Assembly: GCF_004216775.1 (NCBI RefSeq)
Contig: NZ_SGXF01000003.1
Span: 269,224 to 333,223, forward strand
DNA from: Cuneatibacter caecimuris
GTDB taxonomy: Bacteria > Bacillota > Clostridia > Lachnospirales > Lachnospiraceae
DNA: 64,000 nt
Reading direction: 5' to 3'
The stretch's first letter is position 1. Each line of letters begins with the position of its first letter. The notes under the pieces were generated by a model. That model ran no database searches and was not told where the DNA came from. It saw only the letters and a program-made list of their open reading frames with translations. The translations under genes were made by a program, and so were the position numbers. This document shows positions 36,601-44,488 of the stretch, one piece after another.

Positions 36601-37250
36601 ATAATTCTACTTATGCGGGCCAGTTTATGGTATTTGACGCCCAGACATTTAAGATTGAGAAAACAGTGGTTGGAGATTATCCGGAAATGAGAGATATGGC
36701 CTTCGACTATTCCACCGGTTCCATGTACGCTCTTGGCGGCGTAAAGAACACAGAGGGAAATACTTCTCTGTATGCGGTGGATCTGAATGACGGTCAGGTT
36801 TATCTGATTGCAAAACTGGCTGCACGGATGGTTGCCATGACCTGCTCTGCAGATGGAAAACTGTACGGAATTGACAGTGAAGGTATGCTGTATCAGATTG
36901 GGAAAAATGACGGCAGCCTGATTCAAATCGGGTCTACCGGCTATTCTGCCAACCAGTATCAGTCCATGGGATATGACCATAACACAGGAAATATTTACTG
37001 GTCACAGGCTTATAATGATCCCATGACCTGGGCTACCACCGCTTCGCTGCTGATTGTGAACCCCAAAGATGCGTCAACAGTTAATCTGGGACAGATCGGC
37101 ACAAATGGCTGCCTGGTTTCTGCGCTGCATACTCTGCCGGAGAAAGAAATACCGGTTCAGACCCCAGAAGTGACGAACGTGCTCCTGGACAGCGCTTCCA
37201 TAATGCTCTATCCCGGTGAAACCGGCGAGCTGAAGGCCAAAGCGTTATGA
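30687..37250 (+). CDS. Secreted S8 subtilisin-like protease with PA domain, dockerin and Ig/propeller modules
   Basis: A 2187-residue exported serine protease. Signal peptide at about 1-25, then a Glu/Ser-rich stretch and propeptide (VRVIIVMDGNS). Triad: D307 (IAIIDTGID), H385 (GDHGTHVAG) and S712 (MSGTSMASPNVAG). A protease-associated domain is inserted before the serine (KIAVVQRGVTAFTEKCQLAEEAG). Residues 869-925 form a dockerin with two calcium loops, DYNENGRVNTSD and NLDGDENADNDD. The rest has fibronectin-like and propeller-like modules alternating with Big_2 domains (about 1511-1592 and 1831-1912). It stops inside a third Big_2 domain, and the missing part continues in the overlapping frame at 37247. 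No sorting signal of its own. It is coupled to the cohesin gene by ATGA. Confidence 0.9.
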   Translation: MRRKRIAALIMTFCLFASSSLVSADGTASYAQPESASAAEQTTAEEPSGPITDRTEAGLDPEKYTGSDNASETHQGEEKENPDNIADPEKLTPVTGESDGVGTTSDMKPQNESAGAGNKTAGDEQGKDSASLDNKGKASVEKIDRESLDVDLKQEGSSNQVGEALKDQNVSEDELVRVIIVMDGNSVIEGNSKAELNAMTKLKSVFLEAGQNAVVSKIEDDVLDGGDVDIRYHYTWLLNGVAAQVPYGKIDAIESIEGVDKVLLQPSYQLMDKGADTYTISDGSMIGREDTWASGYTGKGIKIAIIDTGIDEDHQNFAAMAADRLTADSATQETIGSVLGQLNAASRYPGLSVDSVYYSNKIAYGFNYSDTNLIINHSTDSQGDHGTHVAGIAAANDLNNGEAVGVAPDAQLYVMKVFGRIGSAYAEDVLASIEDALILDADVINMSLGSPCGFTSDGEFFDDIYGRVNETNTILAIAAGNSATLGQGNAWGTNSNLASNPDNSTVSSPSTYVNATSVASVDNVGIKGYYFETAGRKMSYIEGQNGSNQPMMNLAGQQLDYALVENFGQTIDDFLAADVAGKIAVVQRGVTAFTEKCQLAEEAGAIACLIYNNTAGTINMDMSSSSSMIPCASITKMAGEYLVSAKEENPSAVILFSTDQAVVPSETAYQMSDFSSWGVSPDLSLEPDITAPGGNIYSTRDNGTYGLMSGTSMASPNVAGMAALVTQYAKEKYPEMSDAEMHNFVNTLLMSTSSPLEYGDGVMFSPRRQGSGLANAYNAVNTGAYLSVDGVDMPKAQLMDDPQKSGTYSYTFKVTSITSHAAYYDLSTLLQTEGVMHDEALGKNFMSMTPAALDGSSSETSESMVYTYDYNENGRVNTSDARKLYLMVPGGEADSADDFFRYNLDGDENADNDDVQAYLDALTGKTTGVDLSAQVLKVNPGETASVTVNVQVSDAGRAYMDANFENGIYVEGFTQLEAMNRNGVDLSLPYMGFYGDWTKAPILDSGFYWESEDETEYSQYTNTLLTQFGEDENSVWAPGINPYFNIEFDPDKISLSPNGDSYADSIEDIYVSLLRNVAAMKVSYVGDDGTVYFEETIQNVAKSFYRDDAGMIIPFVYSLYGRGYDLTDAEGNVLPNNTKLTLNIEMNLDYREHAQNNLSDKWQIPITIDTEAPVIKDAVVYAEEGTGKQYLELTFSDNVAVAGMNFLNKSGTMILAQYPVEDTPAGEDCTMLFDITGFGNEFTVIPGDYALNENAYVIRTENNDPVLDENALYGYRVHDDQYGDDSVYGWLAINPENAEAKVLDSEYYMDYALTAAEYVGGYIVAVDANKELLCIKPGYWDERNSIASLGFSVRELAFDPVTEKLYAYSGSDYALYSIDIYTGETVRLTSEMGFMDTAVAMAFGKDGKLYGIDTMGNLKLINAASGEWSDQLLELPAVVGGYPSYAQSMVYDDEQDCLLWASYVGESGTLYKIDVLNNYAVTGVGTIAGNAEVVGLLKLDGRGFSLPAEAPAEKISLQQKSVSLLPGGSQQLNVVKTPWYAVTGDLVWSSADLNVAEVDEYGNVTANGVGETEVTVKTADGKLQAVCRIKVVNPQADLTGFVMTGNTMFNQWVSFNAGNTEQAKALTENGILAYYAGEYLDGYVYAYSAATELYRINAETMEAERISAPRTDFVMADMAYNYADGYLYGIAQETATGQPKLVAIDVLTGKMQTVGTLVDDNGYPATALAISTEGTIYILSESGVLNKWNARLEKMESIGATGYSASSYTQSMAYDHNGGGIYWSMISNGGQVGLMYIDPDSGKALALGAVDSGAQISSLYVVPENVPEREKVPVESMTVSEDPLVMLEGAKKCVPVDILPFNATDRNAVWTVENPDVATIENGIILAKKPGTTKVSGSLSGQQDVQFTVQVMKSGGNIRGFVLADLGSGAQDFWGQFKDNDLSKGEGLADGSAYALTAGEYYNGKVYGYGTDNSTYAGQFMVFDAQTFKIEKTVVGDYPEMRDMAFDYSTGSMYALGGVKNTEGNTSLYAVDLNDGQVYLIAKLAARMVAMTCSADGKLYGIDSEGMLYQIGKNDGSLIQIGSTGYSANQYQSMGYDHNTGNIYWSQAYNDPMTWATTASLLIVNPKDASTVNLGQIGTNGCLVSALHTLPEKEIPVQTPEVTNVLLDSASIMLYPGETGELKAKAL

Positions 37251-38365
37251 CTGAATCAGCGGAGTTTACATTTACATCTCTAAATCCTGAAATCGCGTCA
37301 GTAGATAAGAACGGCGTGGTGACGGCAAAGGACGAAGGAGAAGCAGAAATTAAGGTGGAATGCGGAAAAGCCAGCGCAGTCTGCAAGGTATTTGTTGCAG
37401 GCGACAGCGAGGTAATTTATGCATTGAATTCCACAGGATGGGAAAAATCCCCTCTGCTGAAGCCGGGCAAGATTTCTGAAAGCAAGAAAACTCCGGCAGA
37501 CAGCGGCCTGGAAATTGCTAAAGCCACTTACTGCGACGGGTATTTCTATGCAGTGGACACCTCCGGTTACCTGTGGAGGTTTACAGAGGACATGAGCGCA
37601 GTTGAAAAGATCAGCAGTAAACGGATCGGGGAAATGCTGGATAACGGGGATGTCTTTGACAGCAGTTACGGTGTTCCTTCTGTTGTGGACCTGACGGCGG
37701 ACCCGGTGTCAGGCAAAGTGTACGCCATGGTTGTGGGCGCATCTGAGATGGATTTCATGATCTATGAGGAATACTATATTTATGAGCTGGATCTGACCAG
37801 CGGTGCTGCCGCGGCAGCGCTGCATGTGCCGATGAACATTGTCAGCCCCAGGGAATTTGTATTTGCCGGAGAGACAGGGCTTCTGATCTATGACGGATAT
37901 ATTGATAAGATTTATAAAGCGGATCTGTCTATGGAAGATGGAGATTCCGCAGGCGAAGTAGCCTGGGTACAGTCTGATCTGGCAGCCGGCAGCAAGATGG
38001 GAATGGTCTACAGCCAGAAGATGGATTTGGCATTTATCGCCACGATCGATGAATATCACGGACACCCTATGGCGCTGTATGTGCTTGATCCTTCCACGGG
38101 TAAGTTCAGGAAACTGGCTGCAGCTGCCTATAACAAAAACATGGTGGATTTGGTCTTGCTGGAAGACCAGGTAAATGCGCTGTTTTCGGATATCCTGGGA
38201 ACAGACCGGCCGGAACCTTCAGAGACAGCCGTTCCTGAGGAAACCAGTGCGGTAAATACTGAAGCTGAAACAGATTCTGGAGAAAGCACAAGAGAATCAT
38301 TGCCTGATGCTGAAACTAAAACAGCAGAAGAATCCGCAGAGTCTGAGACAGAAGCAACAGAATAA
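37247..38365 (+). CDS. Displaced C-terminal part of the S8 protease
   Basis: A 372-residue frame that continues the broken Big_2 domain (TFTSLNPEIASVDKNGVVTA, then KASAVCKVFVAG). A fourth propeller-like module follows (YFYAVDTSGYLWRFTEDMS, LTADPVSGKVYAMVVGAS), and it ends in a Glu/Thr/Ser-rich tail. It has no signal peptide and could not be exported alone. Its ATG overlaps the upstream TGA as ATGA. The best reading is a frameshift of an original protein of about 2560 residues, by mutation or sequencing error. Coupled reinitiation yielding a cytoplasmic fragment seems unlikely. No LPxTG motif at the end. Confidence 0.75.
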   Translation: MTESAEFTFTSLNPEIASVDKNGVVTAKDEGEAEIKVECGKASAVCKVFVAGDSEVIYALNSTGWEKSPLLKPGKISESKKTPADSGLEIAKATYCDGYFYAVDTSGYLWRFTEDMSAVEKISSKRIGEMLDNGDVFDSSYGVPSVVDLTADPVSGKVYAMVVGASEMDFMIYEEYYIYELDLTSGAAAAALHVPMNIVSPREFVFAGETGLLIYDGYIDKIYKADLSMEDGDSAGEVAWVQSDLAAGSKMGMVYSQKMDLAFIATIDEYHGHPMALYVLDPSTGKFRKLAAAAYNKNMVDLVLLEDQVNALFSDILGTDRPEPSETAVPEETSAVNTEAETDSGESTRESLPDAETKTAEESAESETEATE

Positions 38366-38403
38366 ATATGAATCTGCAGGATAATGGCAGATTGCAGGTA
38401 GAT

Positions 38404-38441
38404 GATCCGGGGCGTGCCGCAAGGCCGCCCCGGATCTTCTT
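38404..38441 (+). terminator. Terminator of the cohesin-protease operon
   Basis: GATCCGGGGCG (38404-38414) pairs perfectly with CGCCCCGGATC (38426-38436), followed by TTCTTT. Confidence 0.85.
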
Positions 38442-38555
38442 TAAAATAATAGAAAATTTCTTCTGGCTGAGTGAAAGTCCTTTGGAAATGAATACAATCC
38501 GATAAGGGTTTTGCTTATAAACAGGAAAGATCTCTGAACTTCCCAATTCAAAAAC

Positions 38556-38584
38556 TTGTGTTTCATTCATATTGGAAGTATAAT
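38556..38584 (+). promoter_or_regulatory. Promoter of the lipoprotein-rarA region
   Basis: TTGTGT (38556-38561), 17 bases, TATAAT (38579-38584), about 45 bases before the GTG start at 38629. Confidence 0.6.
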
Positions 38585-38628
38585 AAAAATGTAACGGAAA
38601 CCCGGAGCAACCAGCGAGGAGGAGTTCT

Positions 38629-39276
38629 GTGAAAAAAAAATCTTATTTGGGGATATGCTGCCTGTGCCTGTTTCTGGCAGGATGCGGAAGCCGGGATATT
38701 GATGGGGTATCTGCTGTAATTACAGGAAACGATCAGAATGAGGAAAGCAGTTATGAAGAGGAGACGGAAATGAAAAATACTGACAAAACAGCGCCGTGGC
38801 AGGGTACTTCGGCTCTGGAACCCATTGCGCAGGGCAGCCGTTTTGTCCCCGTTCCTTCTTTTCCCGGGGAAAGCGGGGCAGGAAAAGAAGGAACGCCCGT
38901 GGCCTATGGCGGGACAGGTAAGGCGCGCACAGCTTACAGGGGCAGGGAGAATTCGGCAGTATATATTTCTTCCGCAGAAGAATTAAAGAAATATGCAGAA
39001 GCAGAGGGGCTGGAAAAATACGACGACAGTTTCTTTCAGGATCACGCCCTTGTGCTGGTGAAAGATACAGTGAACAGTGGCTCAGTGAAAATAGAGATTC
39101 AATCTATGAAAATGGATGGAGATAATATCTGGATTACATTGTCCAGGAGCAGCGCGTCAATGGGCACCGCCGACATGGCAACCTGGGTGCTCTGGGCCGA
39201 GGTAGACACAGGGCTGGAGGGATATGCCTGGAAGGTAGCAAATCCCGCTTCTCCGTCTGACCAGGAAAGCCGGTGA
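38629..39276 (+). CDS. Lipoprotein with PrcB-like C-terminal domain
   Basis: A 215-residue exported lipoprotein. The signal ends in the lipobox LAGC with the acylated C19. Start is GTG behind GAGGAGGAG. A low-complexity linker is followed by a C-terminal domain of about 100 residues (AVYISSAEELKKYAEAEGLEKYDDSFFQDHALVLV, quoted here in part as DDSFFQDHALVLV) with the pattern of PrcB_C-like domains. Function unknown; such domains occur in protease-associated lipoproteins, and a large protease lies just upstream in a separate transcript. It is 4 nt before rarA. Confidence 0.8.
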   Translation: MKKKSYLGICCLCLFLAGCGSRDIDGVSAVITGNDQNEESSYEEETEMKNTDKTAPWQGTSALEPIAQGSRFVPVPSFPGESGAGKEGTPVAYGGTGKARTAYRGRENSAVYISSAEELKKYAEAEGLEKYDDSFFQDHALVLVKDTVNSGSVKIEIQSMKMDGDNIWITLSRSSASMGTADMATWVLWAEVDTGLEGYAWKVANPASPSDQESR

Positions 39277-39280
39277 GAAG

Positions 39281-40633
39281 ATGATGGATCAGTTGTCATT
39301 ATTTGATGGACTGGAGGTCTACCATCCCCTGGCCAGCCGGATGAGGCCGGAAGACCTGGATGAATTTGTGGGCCAGGGTCATCTGCTGGGAGAGGGGAAG
39401 CTTCTGCGGCAGCTGATCGAGCAGGATAAAATCCCGTCCATGATTTTCTGGGGCCCTCCGGGAGTGGGAAAGACAACGCTGGCCGGAATCATCGCCCGCC
39501 GCACCCATGCCAGATTCATCAACTTCAGCGCAGTTACCAGCGGCATCAAGGAGATCAAAGAGGTGATGGTCCAGGCCGAAGACAGCCGCAGGATGGGGCT
39601 GAAGACAGTCCTGTTTGTGGACGAGATTCACCGTTTCAATAAGGCCCAGCAGGATGCTTTTCTGCCTTATGTAGAAAAAGGCAGCATTATTTTGATCGGG
39701 GCGACCACAGAAAACCCTTCCTTTGAGATCAACAGCGCGCTGCTGTCCAGATGCAGGGTTTTTGTCCTTCAGGCCCTGTCGGCGGAGGATTTATGTGAGC
39801 TGCTGAAGATGGCGCTGCGCAGCCAGAAAGGCTATGGATATCTGAATATTGATATTTCAGATGAAATGATTCATATGATTGCGGAATTTGCCAACGGAGA
39901 CGCCCGCAGCGCGCTGAACACCCTGGAAATGGCTGTGACCAACGGAGAGATCAAAGCGGGAAAAACTTCGGTGACCATGGAAACCCTGAAGCAGTGTATT
40001 GGAAAGAAGAGCCTTCTGTACGATAAAAAGGGCGAGGAACATTACAATCTGATTTCCGCCCTGCATAAATCCATGCGCAATTCGGACCCGGACGCAGCGG
40101 TATACTGGCTGGCGCGGATGCTGGAAGCGGGAGAAGATCCTCTGTATGTAGCCAGGCGCCTGGTGCGTTTTGCCAGCGAGGATATCGGCATGGCGGACAG
40201 CCAGGCGCTGACCCTGGCCGTGTCTGTTTATCAGGCATGCCATTTTCTGGGAATGCCGGAATGCAACGTGCATCTGAGCCATGCGGTAATCTACCTTTCC
40301 ATGGCGCCGAAGTCCAATTCTGCTTACATGGCTTACGGCCAGGCGAAACAGGACGCCCAGGAAATGCTGGCGGAGCCGGTTCCCCTGAACATCCGGAACG
40401 CCCCTACGAAGCTGATGGAAGAGCTGCACTATGGGAAGGGCTATGTATACGCCCATGATACGGAGGAAAAGGTCGCCAGAATGAAGTGCCTGCCGGATTC
40501 TTTGACGGGGCGCGTCTATTACAGGCCGGGAACAGAAGGGGCTGAAAGGGCGGTCAAAGAGAAACTGGAGAGAATAAAAGGCTGGAAAGCAGAGAGCAGC
40601 TCCAAAGGAGAAGAGGAGCAGAGCAAATCATGA
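39281..40633 (+). CDS. rarA: Replication-associated recombination protein RarA/MgsA
   Basis: A 450-residue clamp-loader-like AAA+ ATPase that acts at stalled replication forks. Walker A is FWGPPGVGKTTLAG, Walker B is VLFVDEIHRFNKAQQDAFLP, sensor 1 is IGATTENPSFEINSALLSR, and the C-terminal tetramerisation region contains RNSDPDAAVYWLARMLEAG and RRLVRFASEDIGMAD. These are diagnostic for RarA. It follows the lipoprotein by 4 nt. Confidence 0.97.
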   Translation: MMDQLSLFDGLEVYHPLASRMRPEDLDEFVGQGHLLGEGKLLRQLIEQDKIPSMIFWGPPGVGKTTLAGIIARRTHARFINFSAVTSGIKEIKEVMVQAEDSRRMGLKTVLFVDEIHRFNKAQQDAFLPYVEKGSIILIGATTENPSFEINSALLSRCRVFVLQALSAEDLCELLKMALRSQKGYGYLNIDISDEMIHMIAEFANGDARSALNTLEMAVTNGEIKAGKTSVTMETLKQCIGKKSLLYDKKGEEHYNLISALHKSMRNSDPDAAVYWLARMLEAGEDPLYVARRLVRFASEDIGMADSQALTLAVSVYQACHFLGMPECNVHLSHAVIYLSMAPKSNSAYMAYGQAKQDAQEMLAEPVPLNIRNAPTKLMEELHYGKGYVYAHDTEEKVARMKCLPDSLTGRVYYRPGTEGAERAVKEKLERIKGWKAESSSKGEEEQSKS

Positions 40634-40649
40634 AGAAACAGGAGATGAA

Positions 40650-41396
40650 ATGGATTATATAGATATGAATGCCGAAACAATTGATCGCTGGGTGGAAGGA
40701 GGCTGGGAATGGGGAAAACCTGTTTCTCACGAAGTCTATGAAGCAGCACTGGCCGGCAGCTGGTCTGTGGTGCTCACTGCCGTAAAACCAGTGCCCAAAG
40801 AGTGGTTTTTCCCAATGAAAGGCTGCCGTATTCTGGGACTGGCGGCAGGAGGAGCACAGCAGATGCCTGTTTTTGCGGCCCTTGGGGCAAAATGCACTGT
40901 CCTGGATTATTCCAAGAAACAGCTGGAGAGCGAAAGGGCGATGGCCCGGCAGGAGGGATATGAGATTCAGATTGTGCGGGCCAGTATGACAGACCCGCTG
41001 CCATTTGAGGACGGTTCTTTTGACCTTATTTTCCATCCGGTATCCAACTGCTATATTGAGAAAGTGGAACCGGTGTGGCGCGAATGCTACCGCGTTCTGA
41101 GGCCGGGAGGCCGGCTTCTGGCCGGAATGGATAATGGAATAAACTATATTGTGGATGAAACTGAGAAAAGAATTGTACACCGTCTGCCTTTTAACCCTCT
41201 GAAGGACCGGGCCCTGATGGAAGAATTGGAAAAGGAGAATGGGGGCGTACAGTTTTCCCATACGATGGAAGAACAGCTGCGGGGCCAGCTGAAGGCCGGG
41301 TTCCGCCTGCTGGATCTCTATGAAGATACCAATGGCTCCGGTTATCTGCATGAGATGGGAATTCCCAGTTTTTGGGCCAGCCTGGCAGAAAAATAA
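40650..41396 (+). CDS. Class I SAM-dependent methyltransferase
   Basis: A 248-residue soluble protein. Motif I is ILGLAAGGAQQMPVFAALGA with acidic motif II VLDYSKKQLE, then DPLPFEDGSFDLIFHPVSN as motif IV and YRVLRPGGRLLAGMDNG as the post-motif. This places it in the Methyltransf_11-like group. The substrate is unknown. It starts 16 nt after rarA with ACAGGAGATGAA upstream. Confidence 0.88.
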   Translation: MDYIDMNAETIDRWVEGGWEWGKPVSHEVYEAALAGSWSVVLTAVKPVPKEWFFPMKGCRILGLAAGGAQQMPVFAALGAKCTVLDYSKKQLESERAMARQEGYEIQIVRASMTDPLPFEDGSFDLIFHPVSNCYIEKVEPVWRECYRVLRPGGRLLAGMDNGINYIVDETEKRIVHRLPFNPLKDRALMEELEKENGGVQFSHTMEEQLRGQLKAGFRLLDLYEDTNGSGYLHEMGIPSFWASLAEK

Positions 41397-41493
41397 GCAA
41401 AGCGTCTGCCTGTTGCGGAGCGCAGCAGCCTATGATATACTTTTCATGCAGATTGCAGTCAGAAAATCAGTGCGAATTACAGGAGGTAAAGAT

Positions 41494-42738
41494 ATGGCGA
41501 TCGTAAGGCCCTTCCGGGCAATCCGTCCTGCCGCAAAGCTGGCGGAACAGGTGGCGGCCCTGCCCTATGACGTATATAACAGGGAAGAAGCCAGAGCTGC
41601 AGTACAGGGAAAACCGTTATCATTTCTAAATATTGACCGGCCGGAGACGCAGTACCCGGAAGGCGCAGATATGTATGGGGATCATGTGTATCAGAAAGCC
41701 CATGACCTGCTGGCCAGGCAGATCAGTGAAGGCGTCTATGTACAGGAAGAAAAGCCCTGCTACTATATCTATGAGCTGACCATGGACGGCCGGACACAGA
41801 CAGGGATCGGCGCCTGCTCGTCCATTGATGATTACTGCAGCCAGATAGTAAAGAAACACGAAAACACAAGGGAAGAGAAAGAACAGGACAGGATTCGGCA
41901 TGTGGACGCCTGTAATGCGCAGACAGGCCCTATATTCCTGGCTTACCGTTCGAATCAGAAGATCAGCAATGTGGTCAGAACTGTGAAGGAGGGAGATCCT
42001 CTGTACGATTTTGTCAGTGAGGATGGAATCCGCCACAGGGTATGGAGGATCTCGGAGGAGAGCCGGATTAAGGAAATCCGGGAGGGATTTGAAGGGATTC
42101 CCTGTACTTATATTGCAGACGGGCATCACCGGGCAGCTTCTGCGGTGAAGGTGGGGCTGAAACGCAGGAAAGAGCGCCCGGGTTATGCAGGAGAGGAAGA
42201 ATTCAACTTTTTCCTTTCCGTGCTGTTCCCGGAAGAAGAATTGAAAATTTTACCTTATTACCGTGTGGTGAAAGATTTAAACGGCCTGACAGAAGCTGGG
42301 TTTCTGGAACGGATCTCAGAAGTATTTGATGTGGAAAAACGGGACGGCGCGGTGGAGCCCGGGAAGAAAGGGCAGTTTGGCATGTTTCTGAAGGACCGGT
42401 GGTATCTGCTGACGGCAAAACAGGAGATTTTGTCCTGCGATCCGGTAAAGGGGCTGGATGTTTCCCTGCTCCAGGACTTCCTGCTCCATCCGGTGCTGGG
42501 GATAGGAGATCCCAGGCTGGATGCCAGAATTGATTTTGTGGGCGGAATCCGGGGAGTGAAGGAGCTGGAACGGCGGGTACATACAGATATGGCAGTGGCA
42601 TTTTCCACATATCCCACGTCGATTCAGGAGCTGTTTGCCGTGGCGGACGCGGGGCTTCTGATGCCGCCCAAGTCCACCTGGTTTGAACCGAAGCTGCGCA
42701 GCGGCCTGCTGATCCACAGCCTGGGAGAGCAGGAATGA
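41494..42738 (+). CDS. DUF1015 family protein
   Basis: A 414-residue cytoplasmic protein starting at ATG 41494 behind AGGAGGTAAAG; an upstream frame reaching 41320 overlaps the methyltransferase gene and is excluded. Family landmarks are IVRPFRAIRPAAKLAEQVAALPYDV at the N-terminus (quoted in part: RPFRAIRPAAKLAEQV), the SFLNIDRPE segment, and YIADGHHRAASAVKVGL in the centre. I recall this family near serA/serC in anaerobes; here serA is about 12 kb away. Biochemical role not established here. Its stop overlaps recJ (ATGA). Confidence 0.88.
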   Translation: MAIVRPFRAIRPAAKLAEQVAALPYDVYNREEARAAVQGKPLSFLNIDRPETQYPEGADMYGDHVYQKAHDLLARQISEGVYVQEEKPCYYIYELTMDGRTQTGIGACSSIDDYCSQIVKKHENTREEKEQDRIRHVDACNAQTGPIFLAYRSNQKISNVVRTVKEGDPLYDFVSEDGIRHRVWRISEESRIKEIREGFEGIPCTYIADGHHRAASAVKVGLKRRKERPGYAGEEEFNFFLSVLFPEEELKILPYYRVVKDLNGLTEAGFLERISEVFDVEKRDGAVEPGKKGQFGMFLKDRWYLLTAKQEILSCDPVKGLDVSLLQDFLLHPVLGIGDPRLDARIDFVGGIRGVKELERRVHTDMAVAFSTYPTSIQELFAVADAGLLMPPKSTWFEPKLRSGLLIHSLGEQE

Positions 42739-44468
42739 AACAAGAGAAATGGAGAGTGCAGGGAAAAAAGGCTGATTTTGAAAGAATCGGCAAAGAGTTT
42801 GGGATCAGCCCCATCGTGGCGCGGCTGATCAGAAACCGGGACTTGACGGAGGCTGAAGAGATCAGGCAGTATCTGAACGGCGGACTGGATGACCTGAATG
42901 ATCCTATGCTGCTGCCGGATATGGAAGCTGCCGCCGGGCTTCTGGAAGAAAAAATCGCATCAGGAAAAGCAATACGGATTATCGGAGATTATGATATAGA
43001 CGGGGTTTGTTCCATCTATATTTTGTACAGGGGTTTGAAAGAGCTGGGGGCCAGGGCGGACTGGCGGATTCCCCACCGGGTGCAGGACGGTTATGGGCTG
43101 AATGTGCGCCTGGTGGAGGAAGCGGCAGCGGATCAGATCGATACGCTGCTCACCTGTGACAATGGGATTGCGGCGATAGAACAGATCGCCAGAGCCAGAG
43201 AGCTGGGAATGGCCGTGGTGGTGACGGATCATCATGAGGTGCAGGCAGAGCTGCCTGCTGCCGATGCGGTGGTGAACCCAAAACGTGCGGATAACCAATA
43301 TCCCTTTCCCGGAATCTGCGGAGCCGTAGTGGCCTGGAAGCTGGTGACTGTGCTTTTCGCCCGCAGGGGAATGGAAGAAAAAGCAAAGGATTACCTGGAA
43401 TTTGCCGCGCTGGCTACAGTAGGGGATGTGATGAGCCTGCAGGGTGAGAACCGGATTATTGTCCGGGAAGGGCTGAAGAAGCTGCGCTGTACCGCGAATC
43501 CCGGGCTGCGGGCGCTGATGGACTGCAGCGGAATTTTGCCGGAGAATCTGAGCGCCTACCATCTGGGCTTTGTGATCGGGCCCTGCCTGAACGCGGGGGG
43601 AAGGCTGGATACCGCAAAAAGGGCGGTGGAAGTGCTGCTGGCCGGAGAGGAAGAGGCGCCGGTTCTTGCAAGAGGATTAAGGGAACTCAATGAAGAGCGG
43701 AAGGATATGACGCTGCGTGGACTGGAACAGGCTGTGGGCATCATTGAACAATCATCTTTGCTCCGGGACCCGGTGCTGGTGGTGTTTCTGCCTGACTGCC
43801 ACGAGAGCCTGGCCGGGATTATTGCCGGCAGGCTGCGGGAGCGGTACAGCCGCCCTGCGTTTGTACTGACCAGGACAGAAGAGGGACTGAAAGGTTCCGG
43901 GCGGTCCATTCCGGCCTACCACATGTTTGAGGGGCTGAACCGCTGCCGGGAACTGCTGACCAAATTCGGTGGGCATCCCATGGCTGCAGGGCTCTCCCTG
44001 AAAGAAGAAAATCTGGAAGAACTGCGAAAGAGGCTGAACCAGGAATGCGGGCTGGGGGAAGAGGACCTGGTTCCTACGGTCTGGATCGATATGGAGCTGC
44101 CCTTTCTTTATGCCACGGAGGAGCTGACGGAGCAGTGCAGACTGCTGGAGCCCTTTGGGAACGGGAATGAAAAACCAGTGTTTGCCGCGCGGAACGTGCA
44201 GGTAAACAGGATGAGCAGGATCGGAAAGTCCAGAAACATGCTGAAGCTGAGCCTTTCCGATGCTTCGGGAGCGGAACTGGAAGGGCTGTTTTTTGGAGAC
44301 GGGGATGCATTCTGCGCATACTATGGGGAGAAATTCGGAGGGGAAGAGGTGGAGAAAGCATTCCGGGGAGACAGGAACAGTCTCCGTCTGATGGTGGCAT
44401 ATTATCCGGATATCAACTGCTATCAGGGCAGACGGAGAATCCAGATTGTGATCCAGCGATACCTATAA
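42735..44468 (+). CDS. recJ: Single-strand DNA exonuclease RecJ
   Basis: A 577-residue 5'-3' exonuclease of recombination and mismatch repair. DHH-family metal motifs: IRIIGDYDIDGVCSIYIL, LLTCDNGIAA, VVTDHHEVQAELP, and NAGGRLDTAKRAVEVLL. The DHHA1 part holds KGSGRSIPAYHMFEGL and KFGGHPMAAGLSL. The C-terminal OB-like domain begins LLEPFGNGNEKPVF. Starts in the ATGA overlap with the DUF1015 gene. Confidence 0.96.
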   Translation: MKQEKWRVQGKKADFERIGKEFGISPIVARLIRNRDLTEAEEIRQYLNGGLDDLNDPMLLPDMEAAAGLLEEKIASGKAIRIIGDYDIDGVCSIYILYRGLKELGARADWRIPHRVQDGYGLNVRLVEEAAADQIDTLLTCDNGIAAIEQIARARELGMAVVVTDHHEVQAELPAADAVVNPKRADNQYPFPGICGAVVAWKLVTVLFARRGMEEKAKDYLEFAALATVGDVMSLQGENRIIVREGLKKLRCTANPGLRALMDCSGILPENLSAYHLGFVIGPCLNAGGRLDTAKRAVEVLLAGEEEAPVLARGLRELNEERKDMTLRGLEQAVGIIEQSSLLRDPVLVVFLPDCHESLAGIIAGRLRERYSRPAFVLTRTEEGLKGSGRSIPAYHMFEGLNRCRELLTKFGGHPMAAGLSLKEENLEELRKRLNQECGLGEEDLVPTVWIDMELPFLYATEELTEQCRLLEPFGNGNEKPVFAARNVQVNRMSRIGKSRNMLKLSLSDASGAELEGLFFGDGDAFCAYYGEKFGGEEVEKAFRGDRNSLRLMVAYYPDINCYQGRRRIQIVIQRYL

Positions 44469-44488
44469 CAAGAGAAGAGGAAAGAAAA

